From Aquimarina mytili (GTDB lineage Bacteria; Bacteroidota; Bacteroidia; Flavobacteriales; Flavobacteriaceae): a stretch of DNA of 64,000 nt. The DNA is taken from NCBI RefSeq assembly GCF_016735115.1, contig NZ_JAERQJ010000001.1, positions 1,050,348-1,114,347 on the forward strand, in the 5' to 3' direction. Positions 44,647-52,703 of this stretch are shown here, one piece after another; the first letter of the stretch is position 1, and each line of letters opens with the position of its first letter. Under the pieces are notes generated by a model. That model was not told the DNA's origin. It saw only the letters and a list, made by a program, of their open reading frames with translations, and did no database searches. Made by a program: the position numbers and the translations under genes.

Positions 44647-45156
44647 ATGAAAGAAAGAGCATTTATAACGCTTACTAATGGATTCAAGGATAAACTTTTT
44701 AGATTAGCCAAACGTTTATTAGTGAGTAATGAGGAGGCAGAAGACGCGACGCAAGAAGTGCTGCTCAAGTTATGGAAAAACAAAGGCAAAATGGCAGGGT
44801 ATAAAAATGTGGAAGCTTTTGCAATGACAATGACAAAGAATTACTGTTTTGATAAATTAAAAGCTAAAGAAACAGCTAATCTTAAAATCGTTCATAGTAA
44901 TTATAAAGATGAACGCCCTTCGTTACAAAGACAGGTTGAAGCCAAGGATAGCCTGGACTGGGTAGGTAAAATATTGAACGATCTACCAGAACAACAGCGT
45001 ATGATTATCCAGTTAAGGGATATAGAGCAATATGATAATGCAGAGATTGCCGAGATGTTAAAAATTAACGAAACAGCAGTTAGAGTAGCATTATCAAGAG
45101 GAAGAAAAAAAATTAGAGAAGAATTATTAAAAAAACATAATTATGGAATTGTCTAA
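44647..45156 (+). CDS. ECF-type RNA polymerase sigma factor
   Basis: A 169-residue sigma factor with region 2 (FKDKLFRLAKRLLVSNEEAE, DATQEVLLKLWKNK) and region 4 (LPEQQRMIIQLRDIEQYDNA, then the helix-turn-helix EIAEMLKINETAVRVALSRG). The next gene overlaps by 14 bases and codes a membrane protein of anti-sigma type. The operon goes on with two DUF4252 genes. The factor probably responds to an envelope signal; the identity of that signal is not visible. Confidence 0.93.
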   Translation: MKERAFITLTNGFKDKLFRLAKRLLVSNEEAEDATQEVLLKLWKNKGKMAGYKNVEAFAMTMTKNYCFDKLKAKETANLKIVHSNYKDERPSLQRQVEAKDSLDWVGKILNDLPEQQRMIIQLRDIEQYDNAEIAEMLKINETAVRVALSRGRKKIREELLKKHNYGIV

Positions 45157-45574
45157 CATAGAAAAATTACTTGAAAAGTATTTTGAAGGCGAAACGACCA
45201 TTTCTGAAGAAAAAGAATTAAAGGTTTATTTTACCAGAGAAACTGTGCCGTCGCATCTGGAGAGATACAAAGATTTGTTTCAGTATTTTTCTGAAGAGAG
45301 TACCATAAAGGCTACAAAGGATCTAAAATTAAACACCAGTAGAAAGTTTACATATGCTTGGATTGGTGTTGCGGCATCAGTAGCGTTGATCGCGGGTATC
45401 TTTTTAACAAGAACTGCACCATCTAAGTCTGTTGATACTTTTGAGGATCCGGAAATAGCATTACAGGAAACCAAAAAAATCCTCAATATGGTTTCTCAAT
45501 ATATGAATGAGGGTAAGCAGGAACTAGTGTACCTGAAAGAATTTGAAAACACTAAAAATAAGTTTATAAAATAA
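45143..45574 (+). CDS. Probable anti-sigma factor, single-helix membrane protein
   Basis: A 143-residue protein with a cytoplasmic N-terminal helical part (IEKLLEKYFEGETTISEEKE, typical of Bacteroidetes anti-sigma or sigma-tail proteins), one membrane helix at about 71-88 (AWIGVAASVALIAGIFL) and a short acidic periplasmic tail. It overlaps the sigma gene by 14 bases. It lacks the canonical zinc anti-sigma motif, so the sigma-binding part is assigned by position and shape rather than motif. Confidence 0.72.
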   Translation: MELSNIEKLLEKYFEGETTISEEKELKVYFTRETVPSHLERYKDLFQYFSEESTIKATKDLKLNTSRKFTYAWIGVAASVALIAGIFLTRTAPSKSVDTFEDPEIALQETKKILNMVSQYMNEGKQELVYLKEFENTKNKFIK

Positions 45575-45619
45575 AAATTGATTAGCGCTGAAAAAGCGTG
45601 ACTTTAAAATTATTTAATC

Positions 45620-46156
45620 ATGAAAAAAGTAGTAATTGTTTTAATATTAGCTGTTTTGCCATACGTATCAAATGCACAAAGCTATTTTGATAAATATGAG
45701 AATATGAAAGATGTTACCTCTATGGTAATGACTAGTAAAATGTTTAAGCTTTTAAGCAAAATAGATCTGGAAAGCCAGGACGAAGAAACACAGCAATATC
45801 TTAATTTGGTAGAGAATATTAACAACATAAAAGTATTTGTAACCGAAAATAAAGAAGTAAGTAATAAAATGCGAGGTGATGTAAGTAGTTATCTTAAAAG
45901 TTCTTCTTTAGATGAATTAATGCGAATCAAAAGTGATGATGGCGAGAATATTAAATTCTATATTAAGCCAGGTAATGATGAAGATCATGTAAGAGAATTG
46001 TTCATGTATCTGGAAGGGAATGATGAAAAAGATGGTCCGGAAACGGTAATATTAACGATCACAGGTAATATAGACCTTAAGCAAGTATCTAAATTAGCAA
46101 ACGATCTTAATATTCCTGGAGGGAAAGAGTTGAAAAATGTAAAAAAAGGAAACTAA
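45620..46156 (+). CDS. DUF4252 secreted protein
   Basis: A 178-residue exported protein with a signal peptide (cleavage near SNAQ) and the DUF4252 pattern: VTSMVMTSKMFKLLSKID, INNIKVFVTENKEVS, LDELMRIKSDDGENIKFYI and VILTITGNIDLKQVSKLA. The family function is unknown. It belongs to the ECF sigma operon. A second DUF4252 protein, with a lipobox instead, is encoded next. Confidence 0.85.
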   Translation: MKKVVIVLILAVLPYVSNAQSYFDKYENMKDVTSMVMTSKMFKLLSKIDLESQDEETQQYLNLVENINNIKVFVTENKEVSNKMRGDVSSYLKSSSLDELMRIKSDDGENIKFYIKPGNDEDHVRELFMYLEGNDEKDGPETVILTITGNIDLKQVSKLANDLNIPGGKELKNVKKGN

Positions 46157-46173
46157 AAGTATTCCCTTTTTAT

Positions 46174-46214
46174 GATCAGGCTTCTTAGAATCTATACTTC
46201 TTAAGAAGCCTGAT
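46174..46214 (+). terminator. Possible attenuating hairpin between the DUF4252 genes
   Basis: ATCAGGCTTCTTA and TAAGAAGCCTGAT (46174-46186 and 46202-46214) form a 13-base stem. The following T-run is weak, so partial read-through to the next gene is possible. Confidence 0.5.
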
Positions 46215-46245
46215 TTAATAAGTATCAATCAAAAACAATCAAAAA

Positions 46246-46797
46246 ATGAAAAATGTATTTAAAACGTTAAGTCTAATAGGTGTGTTGCTATTGGCGAGTT
46301 GTAATGATAATGCTTCGTTGCAACGGTATTTTGTCGACCATCAGGAAGATAATGATTTTATTGCTGTAGATGTACCTTCTAGTCTTTTAGATAAAGAAAG
46401 TATTAATCTTGATGAAGAAGAATTAGAGGCATTAGAGAGTATAAAGAAAGTTAACTTTTTAGCCTTACCTCTAAATAGTGATACCGAGACTAAATTTAAT
46501 GAAGAAAGTGCAGCCATAGCTAAGATTCTTAACTCAGACAAATACGAAACATTAATGCGGTTTGGTACCAACGGTACCAAAGCCGTACTAAAATATCAGG
46601 GCGATGACGATGATATCGATGAGGTTATTGTGTTCGCTACAGATCAGAAAAAAGGATTGGCATTAGTACGTGTGTTAGGAGATAATATGAGACCTGAAAA
46701 AATGGCAAAACTTATGAAATCTGTAGAGCGTGGTAAAATAGATCTCGAGGCTTTTAAGAAAATAGGAGAAACTATAGACGTACATATAGGCGATTAA
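46246..46797 (+). CDS. DUF4252 lipoprotein
   Basis: A 183-residue lipoprotein (lipobox LLASC) of the same DUF4252 type: KVNFLALPLNSDTETKFNEE, DKYETLMRFGTNGTKAVLKY, EVIVFATDQKKGLALVRVLG and MRPEKMAKLMKSVERG. It resembles the upstream DUF4252 protein in layout but is acid-rich near residues 25-55. Pairs like this after an ECF factor suggest a signalling or envelope role that is not yet defined. Confidence 0.85.
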   Translation: MKNVFKTLSLIGVLLLASCNDNASLQRYFVDHQEDNDFIAVDVPSSLLDKESINLDEEELEALESIKKVNFLALPLNSDTETKFNEESAAIAKILNSDKYETLMRFGTNGTKAVLKYQGDDDDIDEVIVFATDQKKGLALVRVLGDNMRPEKMAKLMKSVERGKIDLEAFKKIGETIDVHIGD

Positions 46798-46817
46798 CAA
46801 ACAATATAAGTTAATGA

Positions 46818-46852
46818 AAAAGCCCTGATGTATCTTACATCAGGGCTTTTTT
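46818..46852 (+). terminator. Terminator of the ECF operon
   Basis: A perfect 14-base stem AAAAGCCCTGATGT / ACATCAGGGCTTTT (46818-46831 and 46837-46850) followed by T. Confidence 0.92.
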
Positions 46853-46883
46853 ATATTGACAACAAAGTGCACACTAATATATC

Positions 46884-48227
46884 TTAAATCCCGGTATAAT
46901 TAGAAGGTGTAATTTGTTTTAATTCAGATTTTATAGCATCAGATACGTCCAAGGTTTCTATAAAACTAGCAATAGATCCTTGATTTATAGTTTCGTTTGT
47001 TCGGGTTAAACCTTTTAAAGCTTCATAAGGATTAGGATATCCTTCTCTTCTAAGAATTGTTTGAATGGCTTCAGCAACAACAGCCCAGTTATTTTCTAAA
47101 TCGCTAGCAAACTTTTCTTCATTCAATAAGAGTTTATTTAACCCTTTAAGTGTGGCCTGGAAAGCTATCAATGTATGCCCGAAAGGAACACCAACATTTC
47201 TAAGTACTGTACTATCTGTTAGGTCTCGTTGTAAACGACTCACCGGTAATTTTGCCGAAAGATGCTCAAATAAGGCATTTGCTATTCCTAAATTACCTTC
47301 ACTATTTTCAAAATCTATAGGATTAACTTTATGAGGCATTGCAGAAGATCCTACTTCGCCCTTCTTAATTTTTTGTTTAAAATAATCCATCGATACATAG
47401 GTCCATATATCTCGATCAAGATCTAATAGTATGGTATTGATTCGTTTTAGCCCATCAAACAAAGCCGCCATATGATCATAATGCTCTATTTGCGTAGTAG
47501 GGAAAGAATGATGTAATCCCAGTTTTCCTTGAACAAAGTTGGTTCCAAATGCTTTCCAGTCAATATCTGGATATGCAACTTTATGTGCGTTATAGTTTCC
47601 TGTTGCTCCTCCAAATTTTGCGGCACTTGGGATATCATTTAATAAATCAAATTGTGCTTCTAAACGGGTAACATATACCTGGATTTCTTTACCTAATCGG
47701 GTAGGAGAGGCAGGTTGTCCGTGGGTTCGTGCCAACATCGGTATTGCAGACCACTCACTAACCAAAGATTTTAGTTTATCTTTTAATTCTAAGTATGCAG
47801 GGATATACACATCACCAATAGCTTCTTTAATACTTAATGGTATTGCTGTATTGTTTATGTCCTGAGAAGTTAATCCAAAATGAATAAACTCTTTGTACTT
47901 CTGTAACCCTAATTGATCAAATTTTTCTTTAATAAAATATTCTACAGCCTTAACATCGTGATTGGTCACCTTTTCTATATTCTTAATGGCCATAGCATCA
48001 TCACTAGAAAAACTAGTATAAATCTCTCTAAGTTTTGGAAATAAAGAAGTGTCAACTTTTTGTAATTGTGGTAAAGGCAATTCGCATAGCGCAATAAAAT
48101 ATTCAATTTCTACCAGTACACGATACTTGATCAAGGCTTCTTCGCTAAAAAAAGCACTAAGAGCTTGAGTTTTTGATGCATAACGACCATCTATAGGAGA
48201 GATGGCTTGCAAAGGAAATATGGACAT
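46884..48227 (-). CDS. purB: Adenylosuccinate lyase PurB
   Basis: A 447-residue fumarase/aspartase-superfamily enzyme of purine synthesis: it cleaves SAICAR and adenylosuccinate. The signature GSSAMPHKVNPIDFENSEGN contains the active-site loop; LARTHGQPASPTRLGKEIQV and KFGGATGNYNAHKVAYP are also conserved. It begins MSIFPLQAISPIDGRY. A helical-repeat protein gene lies upstream on the same strand. Confidence 0.97.
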   Translation of the reverse strand: MSIFPLQAISPIDGRYASKTQALSAFFSEEALIKYRVLVEIEYFIALCELPLPQLQKVDTSLFPKLREIYTSFSSDDAMAIKNIEKVTNHDVKAVEYFIKEKFDQLGLQKYKEFIHFGLTSQDINNTAIPLSIKEAIGDVYIPAYLELKDKLKSLVSEWSAIPMLARTHGQPASPTRLGKEIQVYVTRLEAQFDLLNDIPSAAKFGGATGNYNAHKVAYPDIDWKAFGTNFVQGKLGLHHSFPTTQIEHYDHMAALFDGLKRINTILLDLDRDIWTYVSMDYFKQKIKKGEVGSSAMPHKVNPIDFENSEGNLGIANALFEHLSAKLPVSRLQRDLTDSTVLRNVGVPFGHTLIAFQATLKGLNKLLLNEEKFASDLENNWAVVAEAIQTILRREGYPNPYEALKGLTRTNETINQGSIASFIETLDVSDAIKSELKQITPSNYTGI

Positions 48228-48441
48228 AATGTTGTGTTTTTTAAAAGCTGCAAAGATAATTCAATTAATTACGAATTACGAAGTACGAGTAAGGATTTTT
48301 TAAACCCAAAACTTAAATCCAGTATTCAAAATCCAAAACTCAAAAAAGCTAAAACCAAATCCCAAAAACTTAGAATAAGAAACATGGAGTCAAATTTCAA
48401 TACACAAACCCAAAAAAATACTGATAACCGATACCCGAAAC
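48228..48441. other. A/C-rich low-complexity spacer upstream of purB
   Basis: The plus strand here is biased to A and C, with many CCAAAA- and CCCAAAA-like words between 48300 and 48440, and a degenerate heptamer tract of the TTACGAA type near 48269-48289. An apparent reading frame through it (48207-48470) consists of repeated Lys, Pro and Asn and is not gene-like. The minus-strand promoter of purB should lie at its left end, but I saw no clear TANNTTTG. Confidence 0.5.
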
Positions 48442-48996
48442 CTATAAAAGCTTTTTTAATATCATTCTAGATCTGGCTTTATAGGCAGCACTTCCGGAGT
48501 TATAATTGTTTTCAAGCGTGATTTTGAGTTCTGGGTGTATCCAATCAAATTCGGTGCCCAATAAATATAACGAAGTCATTGAATAAGCTTTTGGAGCCAC
48601 TTTCTGATCGGTAATTAACCAATCAAAACAGGTTTCGGTGATTTTTTGTCGATGTATTTTGGATAAAGACTGTCTTACTGCCAAAGACTTTTTTTGATAA
48701 TAGGCTACAATTAAGTATTCGAATATTTTTGCGATGGGTCGTACTGCCGGGTGTTGATATACTTTTGGAGCCAAAACAGTAAGATCATCCAGATACGGTA
48801 AAATAGCTTCTAAGTTATTTTTGCATAAAAATTCAAGACCCCATGAAGCCCGGCAAGAAATTTCATCATCAATTTTGCCACAGATTTTAAGCAAATCAGG
48901 AAGCAATTCTGGATTATCCAGGACCAGATTCGCAAAATAATTTCGTTTTTCACGAGAGTGATTTACTGTATTTAATACCTCTTCTAATATAATCAT
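48442..48996 (-). CDS. Helical-repeat protein of unknown function
   Basis: A 184-residue all-helical protein, with segments such as NPELLPDLLKICGKIDDEIS, RASWGLEFLCKNNLEAILPY and APKAYSMTSLYLLGTEFDWI that look like HEAT-type helix pairs. No signal peptide or catalytic motif is seen. Related small proteins sit beside purB in other flavobacteria and are sometimes mislabelled as adenylosuccinate lyase; it has none of that enzyme's motifs. Confidence 0.7.
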   Translation of the reverse strand: MIILEEVLNTVNHSREKRNYFANLVLDNPELLPDLLKICGKIDDEISCRASWGLEFLCKNNLEAILPYLDDLTVLAPKVYQHPAVRPIAKIFEYLIVAYYQKKSLAVRQSLSKIHRQKITETCFDWLITDQKVAPKAYSMTSLYLLGTEFDWIHPELKITLENNYNSGSAAYKARSRMILKKLL

Positions 48997-49118
48997 ACGA
49001 CCTTAAAGTGTTGCAGTTTCAAAAATAGCAATAATAATAATTAAGGCTTTAGATCGTTATCTGTTCTGTAACAGATAATTACCAGAGATGGTTGTTGTCA
49101 TACAAAATCAACCACACA

Positions 49119-49649
49119 ATGCTTACTAAAATTAAAAACTTTTTTATTGTGTTATTGCTTGTTCTAGTGATTTCACAATTCTTACGACCAGAAAAAAATG
49201 AGGCAAGCTATGATAGTATTACAGCTTTTGAAGAGGCTACATTAGTTTCTTCAGACGTAAAAACTATCTTAGAAAACAACTGTTATGATTGTCATACCAA
49301 TAGTACACGATATCCGTTGCATATGGAAGTTAGTCCTGTTTCTCATTGGATGGCCTATCATATCGAAGAAGGAAAAGAACACTTTAATATATCTGAATGG
49401 GAATCGTATACCATTGAAGAAAAAGATCATAAACTAGAAGAGTTCATAGAAGAGATAAGGATGATGAAAATGCCGCTAAAACCATATACCTGGATTAATG
49501 GAGAACTGTCAAGCCAGGATAGAGAGAAATTAATCAAATGGGCTAAGGAAACCAGAATAAAAATCAAAGAAAAACCCTTAGATTCATTGCCTAAAGCAGA
49601 GTCTGATACCATTGTCGTGGATAGTGTAAAGGTAGATAGTATTAAATAG
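49119..49649 (+). CDS. Haem-binding domain protein with single CxxCH
   Basis: A protein of 176 residues with an N-terminal membrane anchor (FFIVLLLVLVISQFL) and one CxxCH haem motif in NNCYDCHTNSTRYPL. The downstream pattern VSHWMAYHIEEGKEHFN is typical of the Bacteroidetes haem-binding domain family, with a possible distal ligand in it. The start was set at the ATG at 49119, since the preceding frame is not gene-like. It is located in the periplasm and may carry electrons or sense gas; no partner gene is nearby. Confidence 0.85.
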   Translation: MLTKIKNFFIVLLLVLVISQFLRPEKNEASYDSITAFEEATLVSSDVKTILENNCYDCHTNSTRYPLHMEVSPVSHWMAYHIEEGKEHFNISEWESYTIEEKDHKLEEFIEEIRMMKMPLKPYTWINGELSSQDREKLIKWAKETRIKIKEKPLDSLPKAESDTIVVDSVKVDSIK

Positions 49650-49843
49650 ATCACTTGTTAATCCTTGCGCCGGCTGAAACCCGTTGTTATTACTTATAGT
49701 GTACTTGCCGAGTAACACCTCAAAAAAGCGTTAATTCAAGTAATTTTCTATAGTGAAACAAAGAAAAATTGTATCAAGAATAGCTTTTTAGAGGTAAAAA
49801 TCTATTTATGAAAGTCCTGTTAAGTATTCTGTATATACTAAGC

Positions 49844-50524
49844 TTATAAACTCATCAAGACATCTACTACCTTAGGAACTCCTGTAGTTGCTTTTTCTGC
49901 AACGATAGTAAGGTTCTCTTGAGGCGAAATTGCCGGATTTGGATCGATAAAGTATACCGGAGTTTGGTGCGGGGCATATTGAAGCAGTCCTGCAGCAGGG
50001 TATACCTGCATTGATGTACCGATAATAAGTAAAACATCGGCTTTTTCGGTAATGGCAATGGCGCTATCCATCATGGGTACCTCTTCACCAAACCATACGA
50101 TATGTGGGCGTAATTGAGAATTGTGTTCGCAAAAATCACCAAGATGCAAGTCTTGTTTCCAATCCAGGATCAAATCATGATCAAACTGGCTTCTTACTTT
50201 TAAAAGCTCTCCATGCAAATGTATAATAGAAGTACTACCTGCTCTTTCGTGCAAATCATCCACATTTTGCGTTATGATAGTTACGTTGTGTTTCTCTTCT
50301 AGGGTTACCAAAGAAAGGTGCCCATTATTTGGGTGAACGGTATGTAATTGGCTACGTCTTTTATTATAAAAATCGAGAACCAGTTCTGGATTATTTTCCC
50401 AACCGATAGGGGAGGCTACTTCCATAATATCATGACCTTCCCATAAGCCATTGGCATCTCTAAAGGTATTTATTCCGCTCTCTGCACTAATTCCTGCTCC
50501 GGTGAGTACAACAATATTTTTCAT
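49844..50524 (-). CDS. Sirtuin-type NAD-dependent deacylase
   Basis: A 226-residue Sir2-family deacylase: GAGISAESGINTFRD, the ITQNVDDLHERAG motif, the active-site HLHGEL and C-terminal GTSMQVYPAAGL. FYNKRR carries the Tyr-x-x-Arg pair that in class III enzymes such as CobB and SIRT5 confers activity on succinyl- and malonyl-lysine. The Cys4 zinc module usual in the family is missing: between HLHGEL and WFGEE only one Cys (DFCEHN) is found. Confidence 0.92.
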   Translation of the reverse strand: MKNIVVLTGAGISAESGINTFRDANGLWEGHDIMEVASPIGWENNPELVLDFYNKRRSQLHTVHPNNGHLSLVTLEEKHNVTIITQNVDDLHERAGSTSIIHLHGELLKVRSQFDHDLILDWKQDLHLGDFCEHNSQLRPHIVWFGEEVPMMDSAIAITEKADVLLIIGTSMQVYPAAGLLQYAPHQTPVYFIDPNPAISPQENLTIVAEKATTGVPKVVDVLMSL

Positions 50525-51092
50525 AAATTTTAAATATTATACCTGTGATACTTTTTAAATTTTGAGGTTAAAATTCGTCAATTCGAGTGCTTCGGCCAAA
50601 GGAAGAAGTGTATCGAGAATAGAATTTTATTCGATAATCGAGATTTGAATGCTCCAAGGCTTGCTTCGAAATCTAAATCATCTTTCCATCGAATGCTCAA
50701 TGGGTTTACCCTTAAGTGGTTTACTTAAAACTCCCAAAATACACCACAGATGGTATTACGTATTTAGAAGTAAATCTATTCAAAATTGTTGAGTAATAAC
50801 AGTCATTTTTGCGAGTTACTCAACGATTTTACACGATTTTTTCTTAAAAATGAAGTTTTTTTATGAAATCACATACTGATACTTAATTTTGCGCGTTCTA
50901 GTCTCTCTGGTTTTTTATCGACGAAAAGTAAAAATACTAGACAAATGAATCTCACACAACATCTTGATCTAGAGTCATTTCCGTATCAATTTTACGGTTT
51001 TACCGTATCTAAAAAAATGATAAATAACCTATCTTGTAAGTAGAATAATACAACATTTACTAACCAGCACTAATTTTTTAATTGCCAACCCT
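50525..51092. other. Long intergenic region with possible dispersed repeat and regulator site
   Basis: 568 bases with no supported gene. At about 50578-50655 there is TTCGAG/TCGAGAA-type sequence with self-complementarity (TATCGA and TCGATA arms) that resembles short dispersed repeats of flavobacterial genomes. At 50993-51007 a perfect inverted repeat TACGGT-TTT-ACCGTA lies about 90 bases before the LytTR gene. No tRNA or other RNA gene was recognised. Confidence 0.5.
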
Positions 51093-51830
51093 ATGAAATA
51101 TCCCTATGTAATAATCGATAATGATCAGAAGATTGCAGATTCTATACAAATTGCTTTAGAAGAACAAACCGACTATATCTGTACAGGAATTGCAAAAGAC
51201 GAGCAAGACGCATTGGATTTAATTTTAGAGAGAAAGCCCCGATTAGTATTTTTAGAACCAGAGGTTCCTGGTATGCACTGTGATAAGACTCAGTATTCTT
51301 TAATGACAGAACTAAACAAGTATATGTCGCAATTACCAGAGTTTATTGTGGTAACAAAAACGTCGGATTATGCTATCGAAGGGATACGCAATCGCGTTAT
51401 GGATTATATCCTAAAGCCTTTTAATAAGAGTCAGATAACCAGGACGTTAATGAGATTTGAGAAAGACTTTGATCTGGTTGAAGATACTACATTATGCTTT
51501 AAATCATATGGAGATTATCGCTTTGTTGATGTTGACGAAGTACTGTATCTAAAAGCCGATAATAATACCACAGATTTTATTATGAGTAATGGTAATAAAG
51601 TGGAAGCGTTTAAGACATTAAAACATTTCCAAAATTTATTACCCGATCATTTTGTACGCATTCATAACAGTTATATTATCAATACACATTATGTGTCCAG
51701 AATACATTTTGGTAAAGCAAAATGTGCTATAAAAAATACGAATGATATGATTCCATTTTCTAAATCGTATAAAACTAATGTCGAGGAGATTAAAGATAAC
51801 TTATCTAAGAAAAGTTTGATTAACATTTGA
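51093..51830 (+). CDS. LytTR-type response regulator with Glu in place of phospho-Asp
   Basis: A 245-residue protein with a receiver-like domain (residues 1-120) and a LytTR DNA-binding domain (about 140-240; FVDVDEVLYLKADNNTTDFI, FVRIHNSYIINTHYVSRI). The acidic patch is present (IIDNDQ) and the conserved Lys is in YILKPFNKSQI, but the phosphorylated position reads FLEPEVPGM, so residue 55 is Glu rather than Asp. The protein therefore cannot be phosphorylated at the normal place and may be locked in an active-like state. No histidine kinase of the LytS type is adjacent. A terminator follows. Confidence 0.85.
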   Translation: MKYPYVIIDNDQKIADSIQIALEEQTDYICTGIAKDEQDALDLILERKPRLVFLEPEVPGMHCDKTQYSLMTELNKYMSQLPEFIVVTKTSDYAIEGIRNRVMDYILKPFNKSQITRTLMRFEKDFDLVEDTTLCFKSYGDYRFVDVDEVLYLKADNNTTDFIMSNGNKVEAFKTLKHFQNLLPDHFVRIHNSYIINTHYVSRIHFGKAKCAIKNTNDMIPFSKSYKTNVEEIKDNLSKKSLINI

Positions 51831-51855
51831 TTTAACAAAATTTTATCTAAATATT

Positions 51856-51889
51856 AACCGATAACTAACCCAATTTGTCGGTTTTTTTA
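51856..51889 (+). terminator. Terminator after the LytTR gene
   Basis: AACCGA (51856-51861) and TCGGTT (51878-51883) with a T-run (51882-51888). The stem is short. Confidence 0.6.
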
Positions 51890-52223
51890 TTATCACTTGC
51901 GTTATTTCCCACATAAATATTTGTAGGTTTTTTCTTTCTTATTTTTTGCACGTTTAAAATCGATACAATCACCCGTATACTAGGTGCATTTACCTCTATT
52001 TGGGGTCAAAGTACTAAACAGACCTTAATATGTTGGGCGCGCGCGAGGTTTTAACATACATTTGTAGTGTACAATTAGAGATACAAATCAAAAAAAAGGA
52101 CTTGTATTTTTATAAAAATATCGCCTTGCGCAGCGAAAAACCCCAAAGTAAAATTTAAAAAAATTAATTTACCCCATTTAGAGAAGTAATATTCTTTAAA
52201 AATTAAACTAAAAATTAACAGTT
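51890..52223 (+). promoter_or_regulatory. Promoter region of the tiny lipoprotein pair
   Basis: A -33 TTG (52033-52035) and a -7 TACATTTG (52057-52064) are 21 bases apart; between them lies an unusual run GCGCGCGCG (52037-52045). Upstream, GTGCATTTACCTCTAT (51984-51999) recurs with two changes at 55846-55861. The leader to the first small gene is about 150 bases, with no hairpin recognised as a known riboswitch. Confidence 0.6.
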
Positions 52224-52403
52224 ATGAAAACTATAAAAACTATAAAAACATTATTCGCTATATTATTTTTAAGTACTTTTTTTATCGCCTGTGAAGCAGA
52301 TTCAGTAAATGAGGAGATTGGGATTGAGATAAATGATGGTATTGAAAAATTGAGTTTGGAAGATGACGAAGGTAGTGTACAGCCAGAGTCTTCTAGCAAT
52401 TAA
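52224..52403 (+). CDS. Tiny lipoprotein 1 (59 residues)
   Basis: An ATG at 52224 opens MKTIKTIKTLFAILFLSTFF, followed by lipobox IACE, and the mature peptide has an acidic stretch (VNEEIGIEINDGIEKLSLED) and ends SVQPESSSN. It is clearly paralogous to the next ORF (shared MKTIKT start, Cys-anchored peptide, EEIGIE core). The mature lipopeptide has only 37 residues. The two small genes stand between a good promoter and a terminator, which supports real expression. I do not know the family. Confidence 0.7.
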   Translation: MKTIKTIKTLFAILFLSTFFIACEADSVNEEIGIEINDGIEKLSLEDDEGSVQPESSSN

Positions 52404-52446
52404 TAATAAATAAGATATATCAACTAACAATATAAAAGCATATACT

Positions 52447-52596
52447 ATGAAAACTATAAAAACTTTATTCGTTATACTATTTTTTGGCACTATGTTCATT
52501 GCTTGTGAAAATGATACTGTAGATGAAGAAATTGGAATAGAAGTGAATGACGATATAAGAGGTGAGGATGATGAGGGTTACGTTAAGCCGGAATAA
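52447..52596 (+). CDS. Tiny lipoprotein 2 (49 residues), paralogue of the preceding gene
   Basis: A 49-residue product beginning MKTIKTLFVILFFGTMFIAC. The mature part is about 30 residues, rich in Asp and Glu (VDEEIGIEVNDDI, EDDEGYVKPE). It repeats the design of the upstream 59-residue lipoprotein with the signal, lipobox and EEIGIE core conserved, so this is a recent tandem duplication. The promoter lies before the first copy. Possible roles: an outer-surface peptide, or a ligand for the TPR histidine kinase downstream; both are inferences. Confidence 0.7.
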   Translation: MKTIKTLFVILFFGTMFIACENDTVDEEIGIEVNDDIRGEDDEGYVKPE

Positions 52597-52621
52597 ACAA
52601 TAGAATTAAATAGAATTAAAT

Positions 52622-52658
52622 ATAAAAGAACCTTATTAAGGTTCTTTTATATTTTTTT
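52622..52658 (+). terminator. Terminator after the tiny lipoproteins
   Basis: ATAAAAGAACCTT / AAGGTTCTTTTAT (52622-52634 and 52638-52650) with a T-run after it, separating the small genes from the kinase gene. Confidence 0.85.
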
Positions 52659-52703
52659 AATGAAACCAAATTAATTAATTTAGGGTAGAAATAGTATAGT
52701 TTT

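Noticed and set aside
48207..48470. An 87-residue plus-strand frame
   Set aside because: Low-complexity Lys/Asn/Pro sequence from A/C-rich spacer, overlapping purB and the helical-repeat gene.
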